A DNA stretch of 10,287 bases from Nitrospira sp. UBA5698 (GTDB lineage: Bacteria; Nitrospirota; Nitrospiria; Nitrospirales; Nitrospiraceae): NCBI GenBank assembly GCA_002420115.1, contig DIHK01000027.1, forward strand, positions 18,597-28,883, read 5' to 3'. Within the stretch, counting starts at the first letter, position 1. Each line of letters starts with the position of its first letter. Positions 1-6,450 of the stretch are shown one piece after another. The notes beneath the pieces were generated by a model, which was not told where the DNA came from, made no database searches, and saw only the letters and a program-made list of their open reading frames with translations. The position numbers and the translations under genes are program-made.

Positions 1-97
1 TCACATGTTCCCTTGTGCCTCACCATCGGATCCCATCAGCATACATTTCGCTCTATCATGTACCTGACGTTTCAGGCCATCACGCCCGGGAACATGC
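1..97. other. left-edge intergenic stretch, no gene seen
   Basis: No coding region can be supported here. It lies downstream of the minus-strand regulator that ends at 98. A short perfect hairpin (CCTGA at 63-67, TCAGG at 72-76, 4-base loop) sits about 20 bases past the regulator's stop, but there is no T-run behind it on the minus strand, so I do not call it a terminator. Confidence 0.4.
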
Positions 98-1060
98 TCA
101 TGTGCGAACCCGCAGCTCGCGCACACCACGGCCGATCTTGCGCCGGATGAGCGTTCTCAGTGTCACGCCACTTGCGTAGCCGACTTGAGTGGCAATCTGA
201 TCAACACTCTTCGTGCTGGTCTGCAGCAGATGAATCGCATGTTCCACGCGAAGGTCTTGGAAGTATGCGAGCGGGGATTTGCCTAGTACCGCTTGAAGGC
301 GGCGTGTCAGCGTTCGTGGACTTGTGGCGACTGCATGAGCGGCAGCATCGAGGGAGAAACCATCGGCCAATCGTCGACGAGCCCATCGCTCAAATCGTTC
401 GACGAAAGGATCTGAGTGTGCAAGATGATCGGGAATCGCAAATGCTGCCTGTGATGGTCGCGGGTCAACGACCAGGTAGCGTGCGGTCAATGTCGCCAGC
501 GCCGGGCTCTGGCGACGCACCAGCCAAAGCGCGAGATCGAGATGGGCCAATGCCGCACCGGCGGTGACCAACCGTGAGGCATGGACGATCATCTGTGATT
601 CGTCGAGCACGACATGTGGGTATCGTTCACGGAAGAATGGGGCGAGCCACCAAGACGTCGTTGCGTGATGGCCATCGAGGAGGGACGAGCCGGCGAGCAC
701 AAATGTACTCGTGCAAGCAGCTCCAACGAGTGTGCCGGCATCAAACCAATTCTGCAAAAGAGATTGTGCATCGGCCGTGTCTCGTCGTTCCAGTGCCACT
801 CGCAATGTCTCCGGCATTTTTGCTCCGACGGCAGGGACAAGCACAACATCAGGGCGCGCAAGCCGTGTGGCTGGCCGTACCGGTACGGTGAGCCCTTGAC
901 TTGTTCGCACATGAGGTCGAACGCCGATGATCGTCACATCGAAACGCGTCGATGATGTCCCCGTGGATTCCGCCAGTGCGTTCGCCGTGCCGAAGGTGTC
1001 GAGCAGTGTGGCCAATCCGGTATCGAAGACGTTATGCAGCGCCAACACATAAATACGCAT
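98..1060 (-). CDS. GlxA-type AraC-family transcriptional regulator (DJ-1/PfpI-like domain plus AraC HTH)
   Basis: A 320-residue protein with the two-domain GlxA layout. Residues 1-185 look like a class I glutamine-amidotransferase/DJ-1/PfpI-like domain. They include the nucleophile-elbow region around Cys116 (GAACTSTFVLAGSSLLDG), followed by the usual HATTSWW segment. Residues about 220-315 form an AraC-type DNA-binding domain with two helix-turn-helix units; the second has the VGYASGVTLRTLIRRKIGRG pattern common in GlxA-type proteins. The domain probably senses a small ligand rather than acting as an enzyme; that is family knowledge, and the ligand is unknown. The next in-frame codon of start type upstream is blocked by a stop at 1100-1102, so the ATG at 1060 is the only reasonable start. 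It has no Shine-Dalgarno; a TATGAT hexamer lies 12 bases before it. The gene is divergent from the monooxygenase-like gene at 1166, a classic arrangement for a regulator and its target. Confidence 0.9.
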   Translation of the reverse strand: MRIYVLALHNVFDTGLATLLDTFGTANALAESTGTSSTRFDVTIIGVRPHVRTSQGLTVPVRPATRLARPDVVLVPAVGAKMPETLRVALERRDTADAQSLLQNWFDAGTLVGAACTSTFVLAGSSLLDGHHATTSWWLAPFFRERYPHVVLDESQMIVHASRLVTAGAALAHLDLALWLVRRQSPALATLTARYLVVDPRPSQAAFAIPDHLAHSDPFVERFERWARRRLADGFSLDAAAHAVATSPRTLTRRLQAVLGKSPLAYFQDLRVEHAIHLLQTSTKSVDQIATQVGYASGVTLRTLIRRKIGRGVRELRVRT

Positions 1061-1165
1061 GGCGAGAACTGTATCATAATTGTCATTCCTGCCACTAGTT
1101 CATCGACGAGGGCGACGCTAGAATGCGCACGGTACGACTCACACATTTAGAACGGGAGGCATATC
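1061..1165. promoter_or_regulatory. divergent promoter region between the GlxA-type regulator and the ABM-fold gene
   Basis: This 105-base gap should hold both promoters. For the regulator, a -10-like TATGAT lies on the minus strand at 1078-1073, with no good -35. For the plus-strand gene, TAGAAT at 1119-1124 matches five of six bases of the -10 consensus, again with no recognisable -35 at 16-18 bases. A missing -35 on that side would fit activation by an AraC-type protein. A weak dyad (ATCATAATTGTCAT, 1073-1086, five of seven base pairs symmetric) overlaps the regulator's -10 and could be an operator, but it is too imperfect to assert. The plus-strand gene has a strong Shine-Dalgarno, GGGAGG at 1154-1159. 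Confidence 0.4.
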
Positions 1166-1468
1166 ATGGTACGTGTTGGACTGTTGGTGCGATTGCAAGC
1201 TAAACCGGGAAAGGAAGCCGAGGTGGCCAGCTTTCTCGAAAGTGGACTGGCATTGGCCAATCAGGAGGCTGCGACCGTGGTTTGGTTTGCGTTACGGTTG
1301 GGACCATCGACATTCGGCATCTTCGATGCATTTGCCGATGATGCAGGTCGAAAGGCTCATCTTGGGGGGGCAATTGCGGCGGCTCTGATGGCGAAGGCCG
1401 CAGACTTGTTGGCCGAACCACCAAAGATTGAACAGGTCGATGTGCTTGCCGCAAAGATCACGCAATGA
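1166..1468 (+). CDS. ABM-fold protein, putative quinol/antibiotic-biosynthesis-type monooxygenase
   Basis: A 100-residue soluble protein that resembles the antibiotic biosynthesis monooxygenase (ABM, dimeric ferredoxin-like) family. The N-terminal strand is followed by the typical KPGKEAEVASFL segment (residues 13-24). Then come the WFALRLGPSTFGIFDAFADDAGRKAHL region (about 40-66), with strand, turn and the conserved FD/H pattern, and an amphipathic helix of AAALMAKAADLL type. Length matches the family. Members act on quinols or aromatic substrates without a cofactor, or have unknown roles; the actual substrate here cannot be told. The start is fixed by GGGAGG six bases before the ATG. It is divergent from the GlxA-type regulator, which plausibly controls it. 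The DUF2892 gene follows after 86 bases with its own Shine-Dalgarno and may or may not be co-transcribed. Confidence 0.8.
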   Translation: MVRVGLLVRLQAKPGKEAEVASFLESGLALANQEAATVVWFALRLGPSTFGIFDAFADDAGRKAHLGGAIAAALMAKAADLLAEPPKIEQVDVLAAKITQ

Positions 1469-1554
1469 AATAGTCGTGATGCAGAGTCCGATCACGAGGA
1501 GATTTTTCTGGAGTTCTTTCGAACATCGGAAAGACTTAACAAGGCGGTGTAGCC

Positions 1555-1773
1555 ATGACCTGCAATGTGGGGGGCGTTGAAAGGCCTATCCGGATGGGCA
1601 TCGGGGTAGTGGCGATCTTGATCGGTCTCTTTGCGGGTCTTTCCACTGGTATGGCAGGTGCGGCTCTTGCCGTCGGGGCCATCCTGTTGCTTACCGGAGC
1701 GGTGGGGTTTTGCCCACTCTTCATGTTGTTCGGAATCAGCACGTGTTCTTTGGGAGCTGGGGCGAAGAAATGA
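1555..1773 (+). CDS. DUF2892 (YgaP-like) small inner-membrane protein
   Basis: A 72-residue protein with the signature of DUF2892, the transmembrane domain also found at the end of YgaP-type proteins. It opens MTCNVGGVERPIR, then has two hydrophobic helices (about residues 14-30 and 34-56), the segment TGAVGFCPLF, and the tail GISTCSLGAG. Three cysteines are present: Cys3, Cys53 and Cys64. The family is usually a two-helix hairpin in the inner membrane and often sits near sulfur-transfer or redox genes; no rhodanese domain is attached or adjacent here. The Shine-Dalgarno AAGGCGG (1541-1547) is seven bases before the ATG. A short perfect hairpin lies just after the stop. Role in this organism unknown. 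Confidence 0.85.
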   Translation: MTCNVGGVERPIRMGIGVVAILIGLFAGLSTGMAGAALAVGAILLLTGAVGFCPLFMLFGISTCSLGAGAKK

Positions 1774-1782
1774 ACGGAACAT

Positions 1783-1800
1783 GAGAGAGGTGCCTCTCTC
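1783..1800 (+). terminator. perfect hairpin after the DUF2892 gene, possible terminator
   Basis: GAGAGAGG (1783-1790) and CCTCTCTC (1793-1800) are perfect inverted copies, giving a 7-8 bp stem with a tiny loop ten bases after the stop codon. No T-run follows, so intrinsic termination is uncertain. Confidence 0.35.
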
Positions 1801-1865
1801 GAATGGCCTGGTCAGCAGGCGCGGCTATTTCTCATCTGGAGGTTCTTGTCACGCATGGGGATGTA

Positions 1866-1900
1866 GGTCGAGTCTCAGGTTGTCCATTGTAGCCTCGACC
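1866..1900 (-). terminator. inverted repeat between convergent genes, possible terminator
   Basis: GGTCGAG (1866-1872) pairs with CTCGACC (1894-1900) across a 21-base loop. It begins one base past the stop codon of the minus-strand gene at 1902 and so could stabilise or end that transcript. There is no T-run on either side. Confidence 0.3.
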
Positions 1901-1901
1901 C

Positions 1902-2318
1902 TCATCCGCCGTGGTTCTTGATGCCCTGTTCCCATCCGTAGAGAATAGCCTCCTGGTGTTGGTTCCACGGTCCCATGATACCTTCATTCCAGTTTTGTCT
2001 CGCGAGCGGTTCAAGACGCTTCCAGTCCATCTTCTGATTGTCTCGATCCTGGGCGAGATCGAAGCCATACTTATAGGCCAGTCGATAGTGCTGATAGGTC
2101 TGCCCTGATGTTGCATAGTGTGACTGGTAATGAGCTTCGAAAATGGATTCGTGACGTAGGAACAGGTCGGTCTCTTCATGGGATTTGTACTCCTCGGCAG
2201 ATTGTGTGATGCCTCGGAGGTGGCTGGATCGCGAGTGGTCGGCAGGCAAGAGACGAAGTACCACCCAAGTAAGAGGAATGATCAGGATAAGGAGCCGAAA
2301 TATGCTGGTGGCGCCCAT
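1902..2318 (-). CDS. membrane-anchored protein of unknown function
   Basis: I do not recognise a named family with confidence. From the ATG at 2318 the protein is 138 residues. It has one N-terminal hydrophobic helix (about 6-24, a membrane anchor or uncleaved signal), a charged linker, and a compact C-terminal module from about residue 57. That module has evenly spaced aromatics and acids: FEAHYQSHY, TYQHYRLAYKYGFDLAQD, DW, EPLARQNW, PWNQHQEAILYGWEQG. A similar Y-x-x-A-Y-x-Y-G...DW...W...A-I-x-Y-G-W pattern occurs, from memory, in stress-related and hypothetical proteins of several bacteria. The longer reading from 2393 is unlikely because a perfect GGAGG lies five bases before the ATG at 2318. 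The hydrophobic N-terminus suggests the module sits in the periplasm. Divergent from the SNase-like gene. Confidence 0.75.
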   Translation of the reverse strand: MGATSIFRLLILIIPLTWVVLRLLPADHSRSSHLRGITQSAEEYKSHEETDLFLRHESIFEAHYQSHYATSGQTYQHYRLAYKYGFDLAQDRDNQKMDWKRLEPLARQNWNEGIMGPWNQHQEAILYGWEQGIKNHGG

Positions 2319-2571
2319 GGAGACCTCCGGGCCGGTTGATCGACATATGATAAGTGAGTCAAGGCGAAAACTTCCAGCGCAAGTTTCACGCACTGTAATC
2401 CTGCGCGATCGCGTTGCCCCAGCCCGACAAAATCGCGAAGGGCATGACGTGCATGGTGCGACAGTTTTAGTCCCACATGTCTCGTAGGAGTTGGCACACC
2501 CAGGGGCTTACTTTCCGTGGCCACAGTGTAGTACACAAGGGGGCAATCGAGATGTGTTGAGGGGTGTGCCT
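2319..2571. promoter_or_regulatory. divergent intergenic region with short palindromes
   Basis: This 253-base region separates the unknown membrane protein from the SNase-like gene and must hold both promoters, but I find no convincing -35/-10 pair. It contains the perfect 10-base palindrome CGCGATCGCG (2404-2413). A second near-perfect dyad, GTGTA-G-TACAC (2526-2536), lies about 35 bases before the SNase-like ATG, a position where an operator could act. GAGGGG at 2559-2564 is the Shine-Dalgarno of the plus-strand gene. Confidence 0.35.
2324..2328 (-). promoter_or_regulatory. Shine-Dalgarno fixing the start at 2318
   Basis: On the minus strand, GGAGG lies five bases before the ATG at 2318. 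It decides between this start and the upstream in-frame ATG at 2393, which would add a 25-residue non-hydrophobic leader in front of the membrane helix. Confidence 0.75.
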
Positions 2572-3093
2572 ATGACGCAACGAACGACTCATTCGACCAA
2601 GCCATTTTTTTCAAGCCTATCCGTCATCGTCCTTCAGGCAGGGGTATTCCTCAGTGGAGGAGAGGCGTTCCCCTTTGGAGGCCAGGTGGTGACCATCCTT
2701 GATGGAGGCACGATTGAAGTGGTGCGCAATGGGAAAGCGCAACGAGTTCGCCTGAATGGGATTGCCTGTCCAAAGAGTGGCCAACCCTACAGTGAGCAGG
2801 CCAAGCAAGCGACGTCGGATCTGGGGTTTAGCATGGACGTCACGCTTCAGATCTATGGCAAGGACAAGCAGGGGCGCGTTGTGGCGGATGTGCTCCTTCC
2901 CGACGACAGGAACATGAGTCAGACCTTAGTGCAGCAGGGCTGGTGTTGGTGGGATCGGAAGCAGGCTCCTCAGGATACCCAGCTGGAGGCGCTGGAAAAA
3001 GAGGCACGCGACTCCCAAAAGGGATTATGGGCTGATCAGGATCCAGTTCCGCCATGGGAATGGCGGAAGAACGCCCGTGCTACGACACCATAG
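2572..3093 (+). CDS. secreted SNase-like (thermonuclease-fold) protein with substituted active site
   Basis: From the ATG at 2572 (GAGGGG seven bases before it) the protein is 173 residues. It has an N-terminal signal-type hydrophobic stretch (about 12-29) and a staphylococcal-nuclease-like OB-fold domain from about residue 36. Family landmarks are plain: VVTILDGGTIEV (39-50), RVRLNGIACPKSGQPY (58-73), GKDKQGRVVADVLL (97-109), and the C-terminal GWCWWDRK...GLWADQDPVPPWEWRK. Compared with classical nuclease, the DGDT aspartate is Gly46, the ID-x-PE aspartate and glutamate are Ala65 and Lys68, while the arginines (Arg60, Arg102) remain. Calcium binding and catalysis are therefore doubtful. An upstream in-frame ATG at 2491 would put a hydrophilic leader before the signal and is not favoured. 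It may be a non-catalytic nucleic-acid-binding or scaffold protein in the periplasm. Confidence 0.85.
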   Translation: MTQRTTHSTKPFFSSLSVIVLQAGVFLSGGEAFPFGGQVVTILDGGTIEVVRNGKAQRVRLNGIACPKSGQPYSEQAKQATSDLGFSMDVTLQIYGKDKQGRVVADVLLPDDRNMSQTLVQQGWCWWDRKQAPQDTQLEALEKEARDSQKGLWADQDPVPPWEWRKNARATTP

Positions 3094-3191
3094 TCAGGCA
3101 CAACACGAATGTGCCGACGGTTTTATAGAAAGAGATCATAGGTTAGATCTGGAGGCGCGTTGGATCAAGGAGGATGTGAGTGATCTGCGTT

Positions 3192-3216
3192 CCCGCATGG
3201 GCACTGCCCATGCGGG
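3192..3216. terminator. perfect 11-bp hairpin between convergent genes
   Basis: CCCGCATGGGC (3192-3202) and GCCCATGCGGG (3206-3216) are exact inverted copies around a 3-base loop, with one further T-A pair outside. The hairpin sits between the SNase-like gene (ends 3093) and the outer-membrane gene (ends 3229), where a shared two-way terminator is expected. Neither strand has a proper T-run after the stem, so it may act by RNA stabilisation or with a factor. Confidence 0.5.
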
Positions 3217-3228
3217 AGAAAGAACCGT

Positions 3229-3849
3229 TCAGAAGGTGTGGCGAACCCCGAACAATAACCCAATAGTGGAAAAATCCCCATTAGCATGATTCCGCTTCCA
3301 GGCTGTTTCCACGTTTAGCATCATTCCTTGTGGGGCTCCTGGGACCAAATTCGTCAAGGCATAGTCCAAACCTCCCCCGACCCGCCAAGCAAAACTGTCA
3401 GAAACATTATGCGTATTGATGTTTACCCCGATTCCAGTCGTGACATAGGGAATCAGATTGCCAAAATGTCCAGGGCGATACTCCAAGTTGACGGGCAGCA
3501 AGGTGACGGTATTGACGGAGCCGGTTCCCGGATTATCGACACCATGATTTTGCCATTCCAGCATCATTCCTGCTCTGAACCATTTATTCAGTCCATACAT
3601 ACCTTGGAAGTTGATCACGGGGCCGACTGTGGACAAGCCCGAATCTTGAGTTGTGAAGCTCGGCCCGACACGAAAGCCTCCTGTGATTTTGCCTTCGTCG
3701 GCCATGCCTTCATGGACCCATCCCCCATCGGCGGTATCGGAGGAATGAGTGTCAGGGGAGTGAGCAGAAGCGAGCTGAGGAGCCAGGCCGAATGCGAGAG
3801 AGACTGCCAGTATTCCTTGCAATAAGAATGGAGTAAAGCTTCTATGCAT
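3229..3849 (-). CDS. outer-membrane beta-barrel protein
   Basis: A 206-residue exported protein. Residues 1-29 form a typical signal peptide with a likely cut after ASA (29). A short His/Asp/Ser-rich segment follows, then alternating hydrophobic-polar strands with aromatic ends (GGFRVGPSF, VGPVINFQGMYGL, FRAGMMLEW, TVTLLPVNLEYRP, LIPYVTTGIGVNIN, FAWRVGGGLDYAL, MMLNVETAWKRN, TIGLLFGVRHTF). It ends in phenylalanine, the usual recognition residue for the BAM machinery. Size and strand count suggest a small 8-stranded barrel of the OmpW/OmpA-like class; I cannot name the subfamily, and an acyl-modifying barrel enzyme is not supported by any visible catalytic motif. AGGAG lies six bases before the ATG, with a good promoter candidate upstream. 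It appears monocistronic. Confidence 0.85.
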   Translation of the reverse strand: MHRSFTPFLLQGILAVSLAFGLAPQLASAHSPDTHSSDTADGGWVHEGMADEGKITGGFRVGPSFTTQDSGLSTVGPVINFQGMYGLNKWFRAGMMLEWQNHGVDNPGTGSVNTVTLLPVNLEYRPGHFGNLIPYVTTGIGVNINTHNVSDSFAWRVGGGLDYALTNLVPGAPQGMMLNVETAWKRNHANGDFSTIGLLFGVRHTF

Positions 3850-3883
3850 GGTGTTCTCCTAAGGTAAGCCTATGATGGAGCAA

Positions 3884-3912
3884 ACTGTAACGGACTCCCC
3901 CCTCAGTTTCAA
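3884..3912 (-). promoter_or_regulatory. candidate sigma-70-type promoter of the outer-membrane protein gene
   Basis: On the minus strand, TTGAAA (3912-3907) and TACAGT (3889-3884) are separated by exactly 17 bases. They match the -35 and -10 consensus at five and four of six positions. The -10 lies 34 bases before the ATG at 3849, leaving room for a short leader with the AGGAG ribosome site (3860-3856). Confidence 0.5.
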
Positions 3913-3997
3913 TAGAAAGCGCGGAAGGCCCACAAGGAATCCGATCCATTTTGAGCGTGAGAACAGTAGCGCCCTAGGAGCCTGCACCAGTCACCTA

Positions 3998-4978
3998 TCA
4001 CCCTTCTGCGCGAGGCTTGGTGAGTTCCTCCAGGAGAAAAGTTCGTACTCGTTCTCGCGCATCACGTGAGGCCTGTCCGGTCTGAGCCCGCTCGTTCCAC
4101 GAACCGATCAGTGTGCTATGGGCATGCGTCGGTTTGCCATCGGTCTGATAGGCCCTGGCCGGGATGGCTCCGTCGATGAAGCGACTGCCGAAGGTATCGC
4201 TCAGAGTTTTCTGTTTCTCGGGCGGAGCCATGCAGTCTGTTTCGAACCGCAACCCGTAAATTTTGGCGGTGCTGGCTTTGGCGATCATGAGATCGTCGTC
4301 AGATATCCCGAGGGATGTCTTATCTGTGTCCGTATACCACCAGAAGCGTAAAGGAAGTGCTGGTTGGGCGACCACAGCTGCAGCGACCAGGGGATGATCC
4401 AACAGGGCGAGCGGGAATGGACCCGTCAGGCAATTGCCGATCAGGCCGATACGCTGCCCTGTATGTCGGTTTTCGATCTGCTGGACCACGCCGCGCAGCC
4501 AGTTCACGATCGGCGCGCTTCCGTGGGAGGGCGTTCCCCATTCCCCGCCGGGGAAAAAGTCGACAATGCCTCGAAACCAATAGGCCTCCAATCCGTGAAT
4601 CAGCGAGAACTTGCCTTTTTCGCCGAATAGCAACGGCACGTAGACGGTGAAATCTTTTGAGAGCTCCTCGGCATAGGCCAGTGTTCCTGGGGACAGTCCG
4701 GTCATCTCGTGGAGCAGGAGTACCGGAGGTTTAGCTGTGCCGTCCTTGAGGCAGAACAGGGAATGGGTGATTCCTGTGTGCGAGAAAGGTTGCTCAAAAC
4801 ATTCGGTCCAATTCCGGGTCGGTGTCCCTTCTTCTTTGACATGTGGTGCACACATCCCGAGTTCTGTCGCTCCACAACCGGATAGTAATAAGGCCAACAC
4901 GATGGTCTGGAAAAAGGAATCCCTCGATCTCTTGAGCGTCTTTCTATTATCCAATCTGTCGCCGTTCGTTCTACGCAT
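3998..4978 (-). CDS. dienelactone-hydrolase-family lipoprotein
   Basis: A 326-residue alpha/beta hydrolase of the dienelactone hydrolase (DLH) type, with a lipoprotein signal. After a basic N-terminus comes a hydrophobic run ending LLSGC, with Cys35 as the predicted lipidated residue. Family landmarks follow: LLLHEMTGLSPG (88-98, with the DLH-type Glu91), GLIGNCLTG (178-186) with Cys183 as the likely nucleophile in the DLH-style G-x-C-x-x-G elbow, GLRFETDCMAPPEK with Asp248, and THAHS with His285/His287. This gives a complete Cys-Asp-His set. Classical DLH enzymes open enol-lactones, but the family is broad and the substrate cannot be inferred. It lies 30 bases after the patatin-like lipoprotein gene on the same strand, so the two are probably co-transcribed. 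No clear Shine-Dalgarno is seen, so translation may depend on the upstream gene. Confidence 0.85.
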   Translation of the reverse strand: MRRTNGDRLDNRKTLKRSRDSFFQTIVLALLLSGCGATELGMCAPHVKEEGTPTRNWTECFEQPFSHTGITHSLFCLKDGTAKPPVLLLHEMTGLSPGTLAYAEELSKDFTVYVPLLFGEKGKFSLIHGLEAYWFRGIVDFFPGGEWGTPSHGSAPIVNWLRGVVQQIENRHTGQRIGLIGNCLTGPFPLALLDHPLVAAAVVAQPALPLRFWWYTDTDKTSLGISDDDLMIAKASTAKIYGLRFETDCMAPPEKQKTLSDTFGSRFIDGAIPARAYQTDGKPTHAHSTLIGSWNERAQTGQASRDARERVRTFLLEELTKPRAEG

Positions 4979-5008
4979 GCTGTGTCAGCTCAATCTGACT
5001 CGCCGTTT

Positions 5009-6442
5009 CTAGGGAGCGGAGGACGTTGTTGCGGCATCGAGCGCAAGGTCTTGGATCAGACGGTGGAATTCAGGATTGTCCCGTAGTACACGCGAGCCGG
5101 CCTGAAGTAGATGATCGACCTCTTCGTTGGTCAAGGCGAGATTGGTGGGAATATTCATGAGGCGCGCCTCCTCCTCCGGATCGGTTACTTCTGTTAGGCT
5201 CGCGTTGATGAAGTAGATGTCTGCGTCCGGTGTGAATATGCTGGGAAGGTTGTCGGGCCGCTGCCGGAGCTGCAGGCGCCATTGCTGTATGGCGTGATTC
5301 ATGAGTTGCAGCGTATCGGTCGAGTAGCGATTGATGGGGATATCGATCAAGGCCTGGCTCACGCGCCTGAGACCGGGAATATCGTTGAGTCGGTATTGCG
5401 TGATATCCGGAGCGGTTTCCGCGCTCACCATGAGATAGACCAGCTTTCGAATGTTCTTGGCTCCGAGCATCTGGAATGTCGACTCCAGATCTCCAAAGAG
5501 GGCCGTCGTCTCCAAGACGCTGCGCATCCCAATATTATCGGAAAGCCCGCCATCCAGAAGATGAATGTACGGACGTTGTTTGGCGTCGAGATAGGACCGA
5601 AGCTCCCTGGCGCGCTGGCGTCCCCATGCGGTGGGCCGCTCTTCCACCAATCGAGCCGGAGGTTGAAATCCGCATTGGCCGGCATAGTTCGTCATTGAAA
5701 TAGGGCTTAACAAGAGCGGAAGTGCGCTCGTGGAGGCGGCAGCGACCGATAAGGGGAGTTGGCTGAGGTCCGAGCAGATGATATTGAATTGTCGTTGGTT
5801 GAACTCGAAGCGCGAGAGGGAGGCCATGTCGGAGGCATGCAAATTGATGATGGGGCGTTGATGCCTGGCCAGGAGATCTCCGAAGGTATGGCCATTGAAC
5901 AGGGCTTCGTCCAACAACTCAGCAAAGATATGCGCCCGACCGAAATACGGAGACCAGAGTCGAAGCCAGTTGGACGGAGAGCGGAAGATTCTGGAGCGAA
6001 GTTCGCTCTCCCAATCTTTCCGGAGAAAGTGAGTCTCGAAATCTCGGAAGATGCGGTCACCGTAGAGCGCGTAATACACCGCGGTGAAACTCCCACCTGA
6101 AACAGCATTGATGATGTTCAGCTCATCAACCAGTCGTTTCTGACGTCCCTCCCAGGTGATCGAAGTTCGTGCCAACTCTTGCAGCACGCCGTAGGAGAGG
6201 GCGGACGCGCGTGCACCGCCACCTGAGAATGATGCGATGATGAACAGACTGTCGGAACTGCCGGTTTTGGACGGAGGCAGGTTCGTCGATCGGTAGCCAT
6301 AGGCTGGGTCCCAGTGCGCCAAGGGCGCGTTCATGGTTGGGCGGACATACTCGCAGCCGAGCATCAACGTTGTGCACAGGATCACGAGGCAACAGCTGAG
6401 GAGCCGCGCACGCGTTCTGAGGCGGGTGGGAGTTGGAGCCAT
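5009..6442 (-). CDS. patatin-like phospholipase lipoprotein
   Basis: A 477-residue lipoprotein. The signal run ends TLMLGC, with Cys30 as the predicted lipidated residue. The patatin domain spans about residues 65-345: the oxyanion motif SGGGARA (73-79), the nucleophile elbow AVSGGSFTA with Ser115, and the second dyad member Asp297 in LLDGGLSDN. The usual GxSxG has Ala113 in place of the first glycine, but the Ser-Asp dyad is complete. Patatins are serine acyl hydrolases acting on phospholipid or other acyl esters; lipidation would place this one at the inner or outer membrane. The C-terminal 130 residues are less typical. The ATG at 6442 is the only start, because an in-frame stop lies at 6476-6478. 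There is no Shine-Dalgarno, and the promoter candidate is almost on top of the ATG. Likely first gene of an operon with the DLH-type gene. Confidence 0.9.
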   Translation of the reverse strand: MAPTPTRLRTRARLLSCCLVILCTTLMLGCEYVRPTMNAPLAHWDPAYGYRSTNLPPSKTGSSDSLFIIASFSGGGARASALSYGVLQELARTSITWEGRQKRLVDELNIINAVSGGSFTAVYYALYGDRIFRDFETHFLRKDWESELRSRIFRSPSNWLRLWSPYFGRAHIFAELLDEALFNGHTFGDLLARHQRPIINLHASDMASLSRFEFNQRQFNIICSDLSQLPLSVAAASTSALPLLLSPISMTNYAGQCGFQPPARLVEERPTAWGRQRARELRSYLDAKQRPYIHLLDGGLSDNIGMRSVLETTALFGDLESTFQMLGAKNIRKLVYLMVSAETAPDITQYRLNDIPGLRRVSQALIDIPINRYSTDTLQLMNHAIQQWRLQLRQRPDNLPSIFTPDADIYFINASLTEVTDPEEEARLMNIPTNLALTNEEVDHLLQAGSRVLRDNPEFHRLIQDLALDAATTSSAP

Positions 6443-6450
6443 GAGCGGGG

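Noticed and set aside
4..96. 9-base inverted repeat CATGTTCCC (4-12) / GGGAACATG (88-96)
   Set aside because: The arms are 75 bases apart, with no associated element or T-run; chance is an adequate explanation.
2319..2393. 25-codon N-terminal extension of the unknown membrane protein
   Set aside because: A perfect GGAGG five bases before the ATG at 2318 and the membrane helix starting right after it favour the shorter form.
2491..2571. 27-codon N-terminal extension of the SNase-like gene
   Set aside because: It would place a hydrophilic leader ahead of the signal peptide; GAGGGG seven bases before the ATG at 2572 marks the better start.
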